Of a DNA stretch of 64,000 nucleotides, positions 28,248-38,224 are shown piece by piece. This stretch comes from Methylophilaceae bacterium (GTDB lineage: Bacteria > Pseudomonadota > Gammaproteobacteria > Burkholderiales > Methylophilaceae), in assembly GCA_028823485.1 (NCBI GenBank), contig JAPKBG010000008.1, forward strand, positions 1 to 64,000. Reading direction: 5' to 3'. The first letter of the stretch is position 1. Each line of letters opens with the position of its first letter. The position numbers and the translations under genes were made by a program. The notes beneath the pieces were generated by a model. It saw only the letters and a program-made list of their open reading frames with translations, did not search any database and had not been told where the DNA came from.

Positions 28248-29539
28248 TGAGTAACAATATGCAAAACATAGAACTAAAAGAAAATTCTTTATTACGTTTC
28301 ATGACCTGCGGTAGCGTGGATGATGGTAAGAGCACCTTAATCGGCCGCTTACTGTTTGATAGCAAAACAATCCTAACCGATACGCTGACTAACATTTCAA
28401 ACACATCTAAAAAGCGCGGTATGGAGACGGTTGATTTATCGTTACTAACAGACGGCCTACAAGCTGAACGTGAACAAGGTATTACTATTGATGTGGCTTA
28501 CCGTTACTTCGCGACAGGCACTCGCAAGTACATTATTGCAGATGCGCCAGGCCATGAACAATACACCCGCAACATGGTGACTGCCGCCTCTACCGCCAAC
28601 CTTGCGATTATTTTGATTGATGCTCGTAAAGGCGTACTCACACAAACACGTCGCCATAGCTACTTAGCGCATTTGGTAGGTATTCCGCACATTATCGTTG
28701 CTGTCAATAAAATGGATTTAGTTGATTATAGTCAAGATGACTACGATAAAATCTGTGCAGACTATATGTCTTTCGCTAAAGAAATTGGTTTAGCTGGTGC
28801 GCGTGATATTCAATTCCTCCCAATGTCGGCTTTAAATGGCGATATGTTAGTCGACCGTTTAGACAATATGGCTTGGTACAAAGGCGATTCATTACTGGAA
28901 TTGCTTGAAAAAGCACCAGTAGCGCATGCTGAAGCCGAAGAGGCTTTTCGTTTTCCAGTACAGTTTGTTTGCCGTCCTCATGCTAGTGTCGATGCAAAGC
29001 TACACGACTTTAGAGGCTTTATGGGCCGTGTAGAGTCTGGTGAAGTTTCAGTAGGTGATGCGGTAACTGTATTACCAAATGGCTATGAATCTAAGGTAAA
29101 AGCGATTCAAATTGGTGATGAGCAATTGCAAACAGCACCAACGGAACAAAGCGTGACATTGCTACTTGAAGATGAAATTGATACTTCACGTGGCGACATG
29201 ATTGTGAAATCTAGCGACTTACCGCAAACTGTGAAGCAGATTGATGCATTCGTGTGCTGGTTATCAGAAACACCACTTTCGCCAGCACGTACGTATATCG
29301 TCCGTCATACGGCACGTGAATCAAAAGCGAAGATTGTAGCGATTCAATATAAAGTGGATGTGAACACATTAGAAAAGCAACAAACGAATGATTTGAAAAT
29401 GAATGACATTGCCCGTGTCAGCTTTAAGCTCGCTCAACCGTTAATGGTCGATAGTTATACAACAAATCGTGCGACAGGCGCATTTATTGTGATTGATGAA
29501 AGCACCAACAATACCGTTGGCGCTGGCATGATTGTATAA
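28247..29539 (+). CDS. cysN: Sulfate adenylyltransferase GTPase subunit CysN
   Basis: A 430-residue translation-factor-like GTPase. G1 is GSVDDGKSTLIGRLL, G3 DAPGHEQYTRNM and G4 NKMD, followed by beta-barrel domains. GTP hydrolysis drives APS formation by CysD. It ends without a fused APS kinase domain, unlike the CysNC form, which agrees with the APS-reductase type of CysH upstream. It overlaps cysD by one base. Confidence 0.95.
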   Translation: MSNNMQNIELKENSLLRFMTCGSVDDGKSTLIGRLLFDSKTILTDTLTNISNTSKKRGMETVDLSLLTDGLQAEREQGITIDVAYRYFATGTRKYIIADAPGHEQYTRNMVTAASTANLAIILIDARKGVLTQTRRHSYLAHLVGIPHIIVAVNKMDLVDYSQDDYDKICADYMSFAKEIGLAGARDIQFLPMSALNGDMLVDRLDNMAWYKGDSLLELLEKAPVAHAEAEEAFRFPVQFVCRPHASVDAKLHDFRGFMGRVESGEVSVGDAVTVLPNGYESKVKAIQIGDEQLQTAPTEQSVTLLLEDEIDTSRGDMIVKSSDLPQTVKQIDAFVCWLSETPLSPARTYIVRHTARESKAKIVAIQYKVDVNTLEKQQTNDLKMNDIARVSFKLAQPLMVDSYTTNRATGAFIVIDESTNNTVGAGMIV

Positions 29540-29593
29540 ACACGAGTAACGTAAATTAGATTAACATTACATAAGATTTAAAAAGGAACGAAA

Positions 29594-29917
29594 ATGACGT
29601 ATGTAGTCACCGAAAATTGTATTCAATGTAAATATACCGACTGTGTTGATGTCTGCCCTGTCGATTGCTTTGTAGAAGGCCCAAACTTCTTAGCGATTAA
29701 CCCAGATGATTGCATTGATTGCACCCTATGCGTTGCAGAGTGCCCTGCTGAGGCTATTTTTGCCGAAGATGATGTACCAGCCGACCAGCAACACTTTATT
29801 GAGCTAAATGAGCGCCTTGCGAAAACATGGCCCATAATTTCAGCTCGCAGAGATCCACTTGAAGATGCTGACACGATGAATGGTGTACCGGGCAAGTTAG
29901 ACTTGCTGGTTGAATAA
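29594..29917 (+). CDS. fdxA: Seven-iron ferredoxin FdxA
   Basis: A 107-residue ferredoxin of the [3Fe-4S][4Fe-4S] type. The two cysteine groups are [17 protein letters not shown] and [12 protein letters not shown], with the C-terminal extension [16 protein letters not shown] usual for FdxA. A good ribosome binding site (AAGGA) precedes ATG. It lies 54 bases after cysN and could supply electrons to sulfite reductase, which lacks a flavoprotein partner here; that link is inference. A strong terminator follows. Confidence 0.94.
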   Translation: MTYVVTENCIQCKYTDCVDVCPVDCFVEGPNFLAINPDDCIDCTLCVAECPAEAIFAEDDVPADQQHFIELNERLAKTWPIISARRDPLEDADTMNGVPGKLDLLVE

Positions 29918-29962
29918 TATTGTTGAATAGCATAGTTGAATAAAAGTGGCTGAGTAATCAAC

Positions 29963-30006
29963 CTTACAATAAAAAAGAGGCTATTGAGCCTCTTTTTTAT
30001 TGTAAG
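29963..30006. terminator. Bidirectional intrinsic terminator between fdxA and the FadL-type gene
   Basis: A perfect 20-bp inverted repeat (cttacaat then aaaaaagaggct, and its reverse complement) surrounds the loop ATTG. The T6 and A6 tracts on either side of the GAGGCT stem give a proper U-run in both directions, suiting the convergent genes. Confidence 0.93.
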
Positions 30007-30022
30007 TCTGCTTAATATCGAA

Positions 30023-31276
30023 TTAAAGGTTATGTGTGTATTGCAAACTTAAAATATCAACACTTCCTTCAAAATCGCCACGCACCCTCCCATTAACAGT
30101 TGGTGCCTGTTCATCAACAGCATTAATTTTAGCATCACTAATAAACAAATGCGTGTACCCAATATCGAACTTAGAAGTCGGGCTAGCAGTATAACTAGCA
30201 CCTAATGCCACCCATTTTCTGTCATTGCCTGGAATGCGAGCCGTACGGAATTCATCCTTAATCGCTTCTTCATCATAGGCTAAACCAGCACGCAATTTAA
30301 TTGCATCACTATAATGATAATTAACCCCTATGGAGTAGCGCATCGTATTTTCCCAGTTCTCCCCGGTAAAAACATCAGGTGCACCATTGTCAAGCTTAAT
30401 TCTTAACTCTTCAAAACGACTCCATCTTGTCCACGTTACATCACCCATTACATCCCATTTATCATTTACTCTGCTAAATACGCTTGCAGAGAAACTTTCT
30501 GGCAAATCGACACTCGCAGTAACGTCTGAATCTTTAGTACTAAGTGTCGCACCAAACTTAGCTTCACCTTCAAGCTCTTGCTTTACTTTTGATCGATAAG
30601 CCACACCAAAACGCGTGTCAGTTGTGGCTTGATAAATCGCACCAAGATTAAACCCATAACCCCAATCATCTCCCTTAATTTCAACATCTGACTCAGCAGC
30701 AACTACACGATTAACCTGTCGAGTAAGTGTTGCTTCTGTCCACATTGCAGAGACACCGAGACCAAGTGATAGCTGATCATTCACTTTAACAGCAATAGAA
30801 GGGTTAATATTAATGGTTTTTACTTCCGATTTAACTGCTTGAAAACGACCTATCCAACCGTCATCATATTCAGTTTTAAGCCCAAATGGCGCATTTACAC
30901 CTACACCAACTTTAATTGCTGGCGTAAGTGCTGTCATAAAATAAAAATTAGGGACGAAAGCCAAATTACCAGCGTTAGGGCCTTCATCCCCTGCTGGTGG
31001 AAAGCCAGCAGCTGGGTCAGATCCTTTGTTTTTAAACTCTGCATTAAGTTTAATCAAGTGCAATGCGCCAACAGCTTGTGTGCCCTCTATATACGTCATC
31101 CCAGCTGGATTGAAAAAAATGGTACTTGCGTCTTCTGCTATCGCAGCACCTCCTGCATAAGCATTGCCCATACCACTAGCGCTTTGTTCGATTAACGCAA
31201 ATCCTGCTGCTTGAGCACTAGCACTTGTAGCTAAAGCAAAACCAATAGCGGCATATCTTATTGCATTAGCCATCAC
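30023..31276 (-). CDS. OmpP1/FadL/TodX family outer membrane transport protein
   Basis: A 417-residue beta-barrel. A signal peptide (residues 1 to about 24, ending ATSASAQAA) precedes GFALIEQSASGMGNAYAGGA and EDASTIFFNPAGMTYI, the N-terminal plug motif of FadL/TodX. The C-terminus ends LSLQYTHNL, a beta-signal-like strand. The family takes up hydrophobic compounds such as fatty acids or aromatics. No catabolic genes adjoin it, so the substrate is unknown. Confidence 0.9.
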   Translation of the reverse strand: MMANAIRYAAIGFALATSASAQAAGFALIEQSASGMGNAYAGGAAIAEDASTIFFNPAGMTYIEGTQAVGALHLIKLNAEFKNKGSDPAAGFPPAGDEGPNAGNLAFVPNFYFMTALTPAIKVGVGVNAPFGLKTEYDDGWIGRFQAVKSEVKTININPSIAVKVNDQLSLGLGVSAMWTEATLTRQVNRVVAAESDVEIKGDDWGYGFNLGAIYQATTDTRFGVAYRSKVKQELEGEAKFGATLSTKDSDVTASVDLPESFSASVFSRVNDKWDVMGDVTWTRWSRFEELRIKLDNGAPDVFTGENWENTMRYSIGVNYHYSDAIKLRAGLAYDEEAIKDEFRTARIPGNDRKWVALGASYTASPTSKFDIGYTHLFISDAKINAVDEQAPTVNGRVRGDFEGSVDILSLQYTHNL

Positions 31277-31747
31277 ATTTCCTTTGAACGAATTGAATAT
31301 AAAACCATATTACAGACATAAAAAAAGCCCGTCTATTGTACCGAAGTACAGGTGAACTTTAGTTTAACAATACTTAAGATTCTATAAACAGCAATTAATG
31401 TTAAAACATGAATTTTATCTAAAGAATTGCAGTCGGTAGCGGCCTTAGTTGAGCCAGCGAGTAATATGGTGACTTCGATTGGGGAGGATGGCCTGCTATT
31501 GGGTAGCGGATAATTGGGGTTGATACAACCTGCTGTTTTTATTAGCTTATTATGTTTATTTATTTTAATCATATTTTAAATGCTACCCAAGGTCTGGCGC
31601 GGTCTATGCTCGATATTTTCATTCATCAAAAAGCTAGAAAAGACTAAAGAAAAGACGAGCACCAACCTAATCGAATAAAGCGAATGGCACATCACAATAT
31701 GAGATAATAAAGCTCAATATTCATCATTAAAAACAAGTCACGCCCTT
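31277..31747. other. Unassigned 470-base gap
   Basis: No confident gene is found. At 31420-31515 both strands read as open, protein-like sequence (plus strand ILSKELQSVAALVEPASNM, ending in a stop at about 31513; minus strand NYPLPNSRPSSPIEVTILL). No start, ribosome site or recognised family supports either. A small hairpin TGTAC-CGAA-GTACA lies at 31337-31350. The stretch may hold remnants of a lost gene. Confidence 0.4.
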
Positions 31748-33139
31748 ATGATTATTACCCTAATTATGGTTGCTAGTATTCTGTTCTTTGCCTTGCAACT
31801 AGAAGAAAAGTTTAAAGTTCCCTCTCCACTTGGCTTAATCGCATTGTCATTTGTCGCGCACTATTTAATTAAGCAGGCACCAGTCATCACAGGAGACCCT
31901 GAAAGCTTTGCTAAATTAGTCATCTTTTTACTACCAGTACTGCTCATTTCTGACTCCTTAGAACTTAAATTACGCGACTTAAAAACCCATGGCTTAAGCT
32001 TGTTATATCTGTCTATCGTCGCCGTGTCGCTATCCATTATCATGGCGCTATCGATTTCAGACTGGTTATTCGCTGATTACCATTTGAGCAATGCTGCCGT
32101 TGTCATGTTATTCGCCATGGTGCTAGCAACAGACCCTGTGTCTGTCGTGAGTATCTTCTCTAAATTCGAATTACCGCATCAACTCAAAATGCTTGCCGAA
32201 GGTGAAAGCTTATTTAACGATGCAACTGCATTAATTGTCTTTGTATTCATTGGCTTATTTGCACTAAAAGGTGGTGTTATCACGCCTGCCTATGTCGCTG
32301 AAATCAGCTTCGCTGTCATTTTCGGCTCTATCATCATCGGTGTTGGTATTGGTTTTACTGGCCTCATGCTAATGAAAACAACCGAAAACCGTATTGCTGA
32401 AATGATGATTTTAATCCTCGCAGGTTATGGAGCTTTTGAACTAGCTGAACACTTCTATGTGTTACTCAATCTATTTGGCGGCCATTCACATATGCATTTG
32501 TCAGGCATCTTAGCTGTGATCTTTGCCACTATCACGGTCAACCATGTGATGAATAAGCACATTGAACAAGAAAGTGAACAAATCACTGATGATGAGGTTT
32601 CATTGACGGTGGAAGCCATGAAAATCAAAACATCTGCAGGTATCATCGGCACGATTATCAAACGCGTTAAAGCGACGTTAGAAGAAAAAAATCGTCACCT
32701 GCGCAATAAAGAAGACGTGCAATTATTAGCCATGGTCGCTAACACTATCCTATTTATCGCCATGGCAGAAATGATAGACCTTAATTTACTCTGGCATTAC
32801 CGTTTTGAAATCCTCATCATGTTCATCGCCACCACGGTGATTCGCGCGGCCATGATGACGGTGTTTGCATGGATTACCAATAAAACGACCAAAATGGTCG
32901 ATGTCAACCGCCGTTGGACAACCGTACTTTCTTTTGCAGGTATCAAAGGTGGTTTATCCATCGTCATGCTCACCATGATTCCAGCAGACTTTGAGCACAT
33001 CGAAACATTCAAAGCCATTGTTATTGGCGTGATTATGCTATCAACCTTTGTCTACGCAACGGTATTGATTTGGTACATCAACAAACATCAAGCAGCCTTT
33101 TTAGTAGAGAAAAATGCTGAAGATGCCCTGCATCATTAA
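31748..33139 (+). CDS. CPA1-type cation:proton antiporter (NhaP-like)
   Basis: A 463-residue membrane protein with about a dozen hydrophobic segments. ATDPVSVVSIFSKF (about residues 126-139) and GESLFNDATALIVFVFIG carry the ND/D ion-binding residues typical of CPA1 Na+/H+ antiporters. A charged cytoplasmic segment (about residues 275-325) interrupts the helices. It exchanges Na+ or K+ for protons across the inner membrane; the ion is not predictable. The ygjP-like gene follows 20 bases later. Confidence 0.88.
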   Translation: MIITLIMVASILFFALQLEEKFKVPSPLGLIALSFVAHYLIKQAPVITGDPESFAKLVIFLLPVLLISDSLELKLRDLKTHGLSLLYLSIVAVSLSIIMALSISDWLFADYHLSNAAVVMLFAMVLATDPVSVVSIFSKFELPHQLKMLAEGESLFNDATALIVFVFIGLFALKGGVITPAYVAEISFAVIFGSIIIGVGIGFTGLMLMKTTENRIAEMMILILAGYGAFELAEHFYVLLNLFGGHSHMHLSGILAVIFATITVNHVMNKHIEQESEQITDDEVSLTVEAMKIKTSAGIIGTIIKRVKATLEEKNRHLRNKEDVQLLAMVANTILFIAMAEMIDLNLLWHYRFEILIMFIATTVIRAAMMTVFAWITNKTTKMVDVNRRWTTVLSFAGIKGGLSIVMLTMIPADFEHIETFKAIVIGVIMLSTFVYATVLIWYINKHQAAFLVEKNAEDALHH

Positions 33140-33159
33140 CGCTTTATAAGTAGTAGCTT

Positions 33160-33654
33160 GTGACCATCAAACTTAAATACATACAGCACTACTCGCGAGC
33201 ACTACAAGATCAAATTAGCCAGCTACAAGCGCAAGGGAAACTCGGTGATTACATCACATCCCGTTACCCGCAGTCTCACACTATACAAACCAGCAAAGCC
33301 TTATACACCTACTGTAACGAGATTAAACAAACTTACCTACGCAACGTTAGCGCCCTAGCTAAAGTTGCCTTCGATAGCCGCTTAACCATGAGCCACCATG
33401 CCTTTGGCCTCAATACGGCGATTTCAAGGGTACAAGGTGGTAAGTTAAAAGCCAAGAAAGAGATTCGTATTGCTGATACGTTCAAGGAACTACCTGAGGA
33501 TTTTTTACGAATGATTGTGGTGCATGAGTTAGCGCACTTGAAGGAACGGGATCATAGCAAGGCGTTTTATAAGCTCTGTGAGCATATGGAACCAGATTAT
33601 CATCAGCTGGAGTTTGATTGTCGGGTTTATTTAACGTGGAAAGAAATGGGTTAA
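33160..33654 (+). CDS. YgjP-like metallopeptidase domain protein
   Basis: A 164-residue protein with the zinc motif HELAHLKERDHSKAFY (HExxH plus a downstream histidine), the YgjP/DUF45 arrangement. GTG at 33160 is the likely start; the upstream ribosome site is weak. Members are presumed zinc peptidases of unknown substrate. It follows the antiporter gene closely and probably shares its transcript. A REP-like palindrome follows. Confidence 0.82.
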   Translation: MTIKLKYIQHYSRALQDQISQLQAQGKLGDYITSRYPQSHTIQTSKALYTYCNEIKQTYLRNVSALAKVAFDSRLTMSHHAFGLNTAISRVQGGKLKAKKEIRIADTFKELPEDFLRMIVVHELAHLKERDHSKAFYKLCEHMEPDYHQLEFDCRVYLTWKEMG

Positions 33655-33666
33655 AATCTCTTTGTC

Positions 33667-33699
33667 GTAGGACGGGCAACAAAACATTGCCCACCCTAC
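33667..33699. repeat. REP-like imperfect palindrome between ygjP-like gene and parC
   Basis: GTAGGACGGGCAA and TTGCCCACCCTAC form a 13-bp stem with two mismatches around CAAAACA. GTAGGGTGGGCAAC/GTTGCCCACCCTAC palindromes are a frequent dispersed repeat in proteobacterial genomes (general knowledge). It lies between convergent genes and could also act as a terminator. Confidence 0.6.
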
Positions 33700-33743
33700 T
33701 TGGCTAATTTCATGACTAGGTTTATACACTTACCCTTCGCTCA

Positions 33744-36035
33744 TTAAAACAACCTACTCTGCCTCTTAGCCTTAGCCCTAACAGCAACAAAAGCCGCCCC
33801 CTTCCGAGCCCGCTTACCCAAGCACTTAGCAAAAGCCTCACCCTTAATCACTTTATTCTTACCCTTAACAACCACAGTAGCTGCTTCACCATCACACAAC
33901 GCAACACTAGTCAGCAGCTTACCTTTAGGTATGTCCATGATTTTCACACCACGCCCACCATTCGGGTACTCATTGATTTCATTCAATGAGAATACCAACA
34001 ATTTACTTTCTGATGAGGTAGCCGCTAGGAACTCTCTATCATCCAACCTAATCGGCTCAAGCACTTTCACGCCAGCTTCCACTTTCATAAAGGCTTTACC
34101 CGCTTTTGGTCGTGCAATTAAGCCTTTCAATGGTGCAATAAAGCCATAGCTATTAGATGATGTGAATAAGTATTTATCCTCTTCATTACCTGACATGGCA
34201 GCTGCTATGCTTGCACCATTTTGTAGCTCAATGATAGAACTCACTGGCAAGCCATCCCCTTTACCACGCGGAACGCTGGAGGCATCGAAGGCATAACAGC
34301 GACCATTGGAATCGAGGATGATAATGGGTCTAATAGTGCGTGTTTCTATTACCGCTAACTCACTATCGCCAGCTTTCCATATAATGGCTTCACGCTCTAC
34401 GTTGTGACCTTGTCTTGCTCGTATCCAACCATTTTTTGAGAGTAAAATCGTTACTGGCTCATCGACTACAAATGATTTTTGGCTAGCTTGAGTGCGTTCT
34501 ACAGGCTCAATTAACGTACGGCGATCATCGCCATATTTTTCAGCATCTTGTTTAATTTCACGAGCAGTAAGGTTTTTTAGCTTAGTATTGCTGCCTAATA
34601 TACCATCTAGACCTTCAGCTTCTTGGCGTAGTTTTTCTAACTCTTTCTCAATCTTAATACCTTCTAATCGTGCTAGTTGACGCAATCTGACTTCGAGGAT
34701 ATCTTCGGCTTGAATATCTGATAAATCAAAAGCTTTGATTAAGTCTTCTTTTGGCTCATCGGAATTGCGGATGACTTTAATCACTTCATCAATATTGATA
34801 AAAGCGATCATACGGCCTTCTAAAATATGGATGCGTTTATTGATTTTATCTGAATCAAACTGACAACGTCTACGCACCACATTTAAGCGGAACTCAATCC
34901 ATTCTTGCAAGGCCGTTAGCATGTTCTTTTGCGTTGGGCGGCCATCAGTGCCGATCATGACCATATTCACTGAACATGAGACTTCCAGACTAGTGTGCAA
35001 TAGTAGGAACGCCATTATTTCATCAGCATTAACGCGACTGGTTTTTGGCTCGATGATTAAGCGAACGTCTTTTTTACCTTCACTTTTTACCGTGTCGATC
35101 ATGGCTAAAGCTGATTGTTTCAAGAGCAACTGATCTTGATCGATGGTTTTTTTATCTTTTTTGGCTTTTGGATTTGAAATCGCAAGGATTTCATTTTGAA
35201 TAGTTTCAACCGAAACACTATGTGGCAATTCATTGATAATCACGCGCCATTGACCACGTGCCATTGGTTCTACTACCCACAGTGCACGTAACCTTAACGA
35301 ACCACGGCCTGTTTCATACATTTCATGAATATCAGACGTTTTCGTAATCAACTGACTACCTCCCGGCCAATCAGGGCCTGGGATATGTTCCATTAACTCA
35401 GTTGTCGTCGTCTTTGGGTTAGACATGACATGCAAGACGGCATTCGCCACTTCCCGCATATTATGCGGCACCATTTCTGTTGCCATACCAACGGCAATAC
35501 CAGAAGCGCCGTTAAGCAACATCATTGGTAAACGTGCTGGCAACAACATTGGCTCTCGGAAGGCACCATCGTAGTTGTTTTGGAAGTCGACCGTACCGCG
35601 ATCAATTTCAGATAACAGCAAGTCAGCAATTGGCGATAAACGCATTTCAGTGTATCGCATTGCAGCAGCGCCATCGCCATCGCGTGAGCCGAAGTTACCT
35701 TGGCCATCGACGAGTGGATAACGTAAGGTAAAGTCTTGCGCTAAACGCACGGCGGCTTCATAAGCGGAGCTATCGCCATGTGGGTGATACATACCCAGTA
35801 CATTTCCCACTACACGGGCGGATTTGACTGGTTTAGCCCCTGCGACGAGATTCATTTCCTTCATCGCATATAAAATGCGGCGTTGTACTGGCTTTTGACC
35901 ATCTTCAACCGATGGTAAAGCACGGCCTTTTACAACGGAAATCGCATAGGATAAATAAGCTTCTTCCGCGTATTCGCTAATGACGACAGCATCGTCATCT
36001 GGCTTGATCTTATCTATATCAGTTATATCATTCAT
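33744..36035 (-). CDS. parC: DNA topoisomerase IV subunit A
   Basis: A 763-residue type IIA topoisomerase subunit. The quinolone-determining region reads [12 protein letters not shown] (residues 83-94; Ser89 and Glu93 correspond to the E. coli resistance positions 80 and 84, here in the sensitive state). The catalytic Tyr128 is in [10 protein letters not shown]. The C-terminal pinwheel is shorter than in GyrA and lacks a GyrA box, which identifies ParC. It decatenates daughter chromosomes with ParE. Its start overlaps the parE stop region by one base. The C-terminal tail is strongly basic. Confidence 0.94.
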   Translation of the reverse strand: MNDITDIDKIKPDDDAVVISEYAEEAYLSYAISVVKGRALPSVEDGQKPVQRRILYAMKEMNLVAGAKPVKSARVVGNVLGMYHPHGDSSAYEAAVRLAQDFTLRYPLVDGQGNFGSRDGDGAAAMRYTEMRLSPIADLLLSEIDRGTVDFQNNYDGAFREPMLLPARLPMMLLNGASGIAVGMATEMVPHNMREVANAVLHVMSNPKTTTTELMEHIPGPDWPGGSQLITKTSDIHEMYETGRGSLRLRALWVVEPMARGQWRVIINELPHSVSVETIQNEILAISNPKAKKDKKTIDQDQLLLKQSALAMIDTVKSEGKKDVRLIIEPKTSRVNADEIMAFLLLHTSLEVSCSVNMVMIGTDGRPTQKNMLTALQEWIEFRLNVVRRRCQFDSDKINKRIHILEGRMIAFINIDEVIKVIRNSDEPKEDLIKAFDLSDIQAEDILEVRLRQLARLEGIKIEKELEKLRQEAEGLDGILGSNTKLKNLTAREIKQDAEKYGDDRRTLIEPVERTQASQKSFVVDEPVTILLSKNGWIRARQGHNVEREAIIWKAGDSELAVIETRTIRPIIILDSNGRCYAFDASSVPRGKGDGLPVSSIIELQNGASIAAAMSGNEEDKYLFTSSNSYGFIAPLKGLIARPKAGKAFMKVEAGVKVLEPIRLDDREFLAATSSESKLLVFSLNEINEYPNGGRGVKIMDIPKGKLLTSVALCDGEAATVVVKGKNKVIKGEAFAKCLGKRARKGAAFVAVRAKAKRQSRLF

Positions 36036-38020
36036 TAAACATCTGCCTTCACATCATTCCCGCGGCGTTCTATCCACTCTTTTCGCGCTGGGGCTTGGTT
36101 TTTCGCCATCAGCATATTAAACATATCAAGAGCTTCTGATGACTCTAGCTCAGGTAAGCGCACTTGAATTAAGCGGCGCGTATCTGGACATAGCGTGGTT
36201 TCCCAAAGTTGGTCTGGATTCATTTCACCCAAACCCTTAAAACGTTGGATGCCAAGCTTTTCTTCCGCAACACCTTCGCGTTTTAGTTTTTCGATGGTCG
36301 CCATTTTTTCTAAATCATCCGCAACATACACCTTCCGCATGGGTTTGCTTTTGCCTTGTGCAGGCACATCAATACGATACAGCGGCGGTTGTGAAATATA
36401 CACATGGCCACGCTCAATCAGCTTAGGCGCATGTTTTAAGAATAAGGTGAGTAGCAAGACTTGAATGTGTGAACCATCGACATCCGCATCAGAAAGCAAA
36501 CAAAGCTTACCGTAGCGCAGACCTGAAAAATCAGGATCATCTTGCATAGTGTGTGGCTCAATACCGAGTGCGACAAAAATATCATGCACTTCTGAGTTAC
36601 CGAAGATACGTCCCGCGTCGACTTCCCAAGTATTAAGCACTTTACCGCGTAACGGTAGTAGCGATTGGAACTCGTTATTACGTCCCATTTTGGCACTGCC
36701 GCCAGCGGAATCACCTTCCACCAAAAAGAGTTCCGCCTCCATGGTACCTGCAGCTTCACAATCTGTGAGTTTGGCTGGCATTAAATTGATACCCGTTGTC
36801 TTACGCTTTTCAATCTTCTTGGTTGATTTATTACGCGCTGCCGCTGTGCTATTTACTAGGTCAGAAATGCGTTTTGCAAAGTCGATATTTTGCGTCAGCC
36901 AGTTTTCCATGATTGGGCGAACTGATGAAGCAATCATTTTCATGGCATCGCGATTGGTCAACTTCTCTTTGGTTTGGCCTTGAAATTGTGGGTCTAGCAC
37001 TTTAGCCGCCAACACGTAGCACACGTTATTCCACACATCTTCAGATGTGATTTTAACACCGCGCTGCATCATGCTGTGATGCTCCATAAACGTTTTGACT
37101 GCTTCAAACACGCCATTACGCATACCTGCTTCGTGCGTACCACCTGAGAGTGTTGGAATCAGATTGACATACGACTCACCATGGCCGCCACCCAAACCAA
37201 ATGATATTGCCCAAATGGAGCCTTCACCTTTAGATACGCTGTCGTTATTTTCGGTTGCATAAGACTCACCTGAAATAGTCGGGATCGCAACTTCTTGCCC
37301 TTCTTCCAGTTGGCGCTCGCCAATTAACTCATCTAAGTATTGTGGCAAGCCTTCATTATAGGTCCATGATTTTTCTTCAAAGCTCTCATCGCCTTCGATT
37401 GAAAGTGTCACCGTGACGCCACGTAATAAGACGGCTTTTGATTTAATCAGGTGTTCTAGCTGTGTAAGGGATACTCTTGGCGCATCAAAGTACTTGGGGT
37501 CTGGCCAGCACTTAACCGTTGTCCCTGTATCTTTTTTAGCGCACGTGCCTATTATTTCCAAGGCCTGCACGCGTTCGCCATTTTCAAATACTAGACTATA
37601 TTTGTTACCATCTCGCTTTACTTGTACTTCTAAACGCGTTGATAAGGCATTAGTGACTGATACGCCTACCCCATGTAAGCCGCCAGAGAAGCGATACGAA
37701 CTGCTTTCATCTTCTTTATCAAACTTGCCGCCTGCGTGCAGCTGGACAAAGACTAACTCAACCGCTGCTTGCGTCTCACCCTTTGGAATTTGTACTGGAA
37801 TGCCACGGCCGTTGTCGATGACTTGAACTGCACCATCTTTATAAAAATTGACATTGATTTTAGTAGCGTGCCCACCTAATGCTTCATCGGCCGCGTTATC
37901 AATTACCTCTTGCACAATATGCGTTGGGGATTCCGTGCGCGTATACATGCCCGGTCTTGCACGTACAGACTCTAACCCACGGAGAACCTTAACGGAGTCC
38001 GCGTCGTATTCTTTTTCCAC
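36035..38020 (-). CDS. parE: DNA topoisomerase IV subunit B
   Basis: A 661-residue subunit if started at ATG 38020, where the protein begins [20 protein letters not shown] as in other ParE/GyrB proteins; an ATG at 38083 would add 21 unrelated residues. The GHKL ATPase motifs are [10 protein letters not shown] and DNGRGIPV. The TOPRIM motifs are [14 protein letters not shown] and DADVDGSHI. It supplies ATP-driven strand passage to ParC. parE and parC adjoin directly. Confidence 0.94.
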   Translation of the reverse strand: MEKEYDADSVKVLRGLESVRARPGMYTRTESPTHIVQEVIDNAADEALGGHATKINVNFYKDGAVQVIDNGRGIPVQIPKGETQAAVELVFVQLHAGGKFDKEDESSSYRFSGGLHGVGVSVTNALSTRLEVQVKRDGNKYSLVFENGERVQALEIIGTCAKKDTGTTVKCWPDPKYFDAPRVSLTQLEHLIKSKAVLLRGVTVTLSIEGDESFEEKSWTYNEGLPQYLDELIGERQLEEGQEVAIPTISGESYATENNDSVSKGEGSIWAISFGLGGGHGESYVNLIPTLSGGTHEAGMRNGVFEAVKTFMEHHSMMQRGVKITSEDVWNNVCYVLAAKVLDPQFQGQTKEKLTNRDAMKMIASSVRPIMENWLTQNIDFAKRISDLVNSTAAARNKSTKKIEKRKTTGINLMPAKLTDCEAAGTMEAELFLVEGDSAGGSAKMGRNNEFQSLLPLRGKVLNTWEVDAGRIFGNSEVHDIFVALGIEPHTMQDDPDFSGLRYGKLCLLSDADVDGSHIQVLLLTLFLKHAPKLIERGHVYISQPPLYRIDVPAQGKSKPMRKVYVADDLEKMATIEKLKREGVAEEKLGIQRFKGLGEMNPDQLWETTLCPDTRRLIQVRLPELESSEALDMFNMLMAKNQAPARKEWIERRGNDVKADV

Positions 38021-38195
38021 CATTAATGTAACCTTAACCTTCAATTGCAAAATGTCTAGCGCTCCATCTAAGATAGCTGACACAAAATAAAAATCAGTAA
38101 AATGTATTTTACATTTTTAACAACGCAATGCAGTATAAATAAGTTAAGTTTTTTGTAGCAATTATTCTTTTAACAGACATTGTATTTAATATGGA

Positions 38196-38218
38196 AAAGA
38201 AAGAAACTCTCTTTCTTT
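38196..38218 (-). terminator. Possible weak terminator after the Bcr/CflA gene
   Basis: AAAGAAAG and CTTTCTTT flank a 7-base loop, giving an AT-rich hairpin 7 bases beyond the stop, followed on the minus strand by TTCC. It has little GC and is only a weak candidate. Confidence 0.3.
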
Positions 38219-38224
38219 AGCTCT

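Noticed and set aside
31333-31572. A 79-codon minus-strand reading frame upstream of the FadL-type gene
   Set aside because: No ribosome site, no recognised family and an equally open opposite strand; described as part of an unassigned gap.
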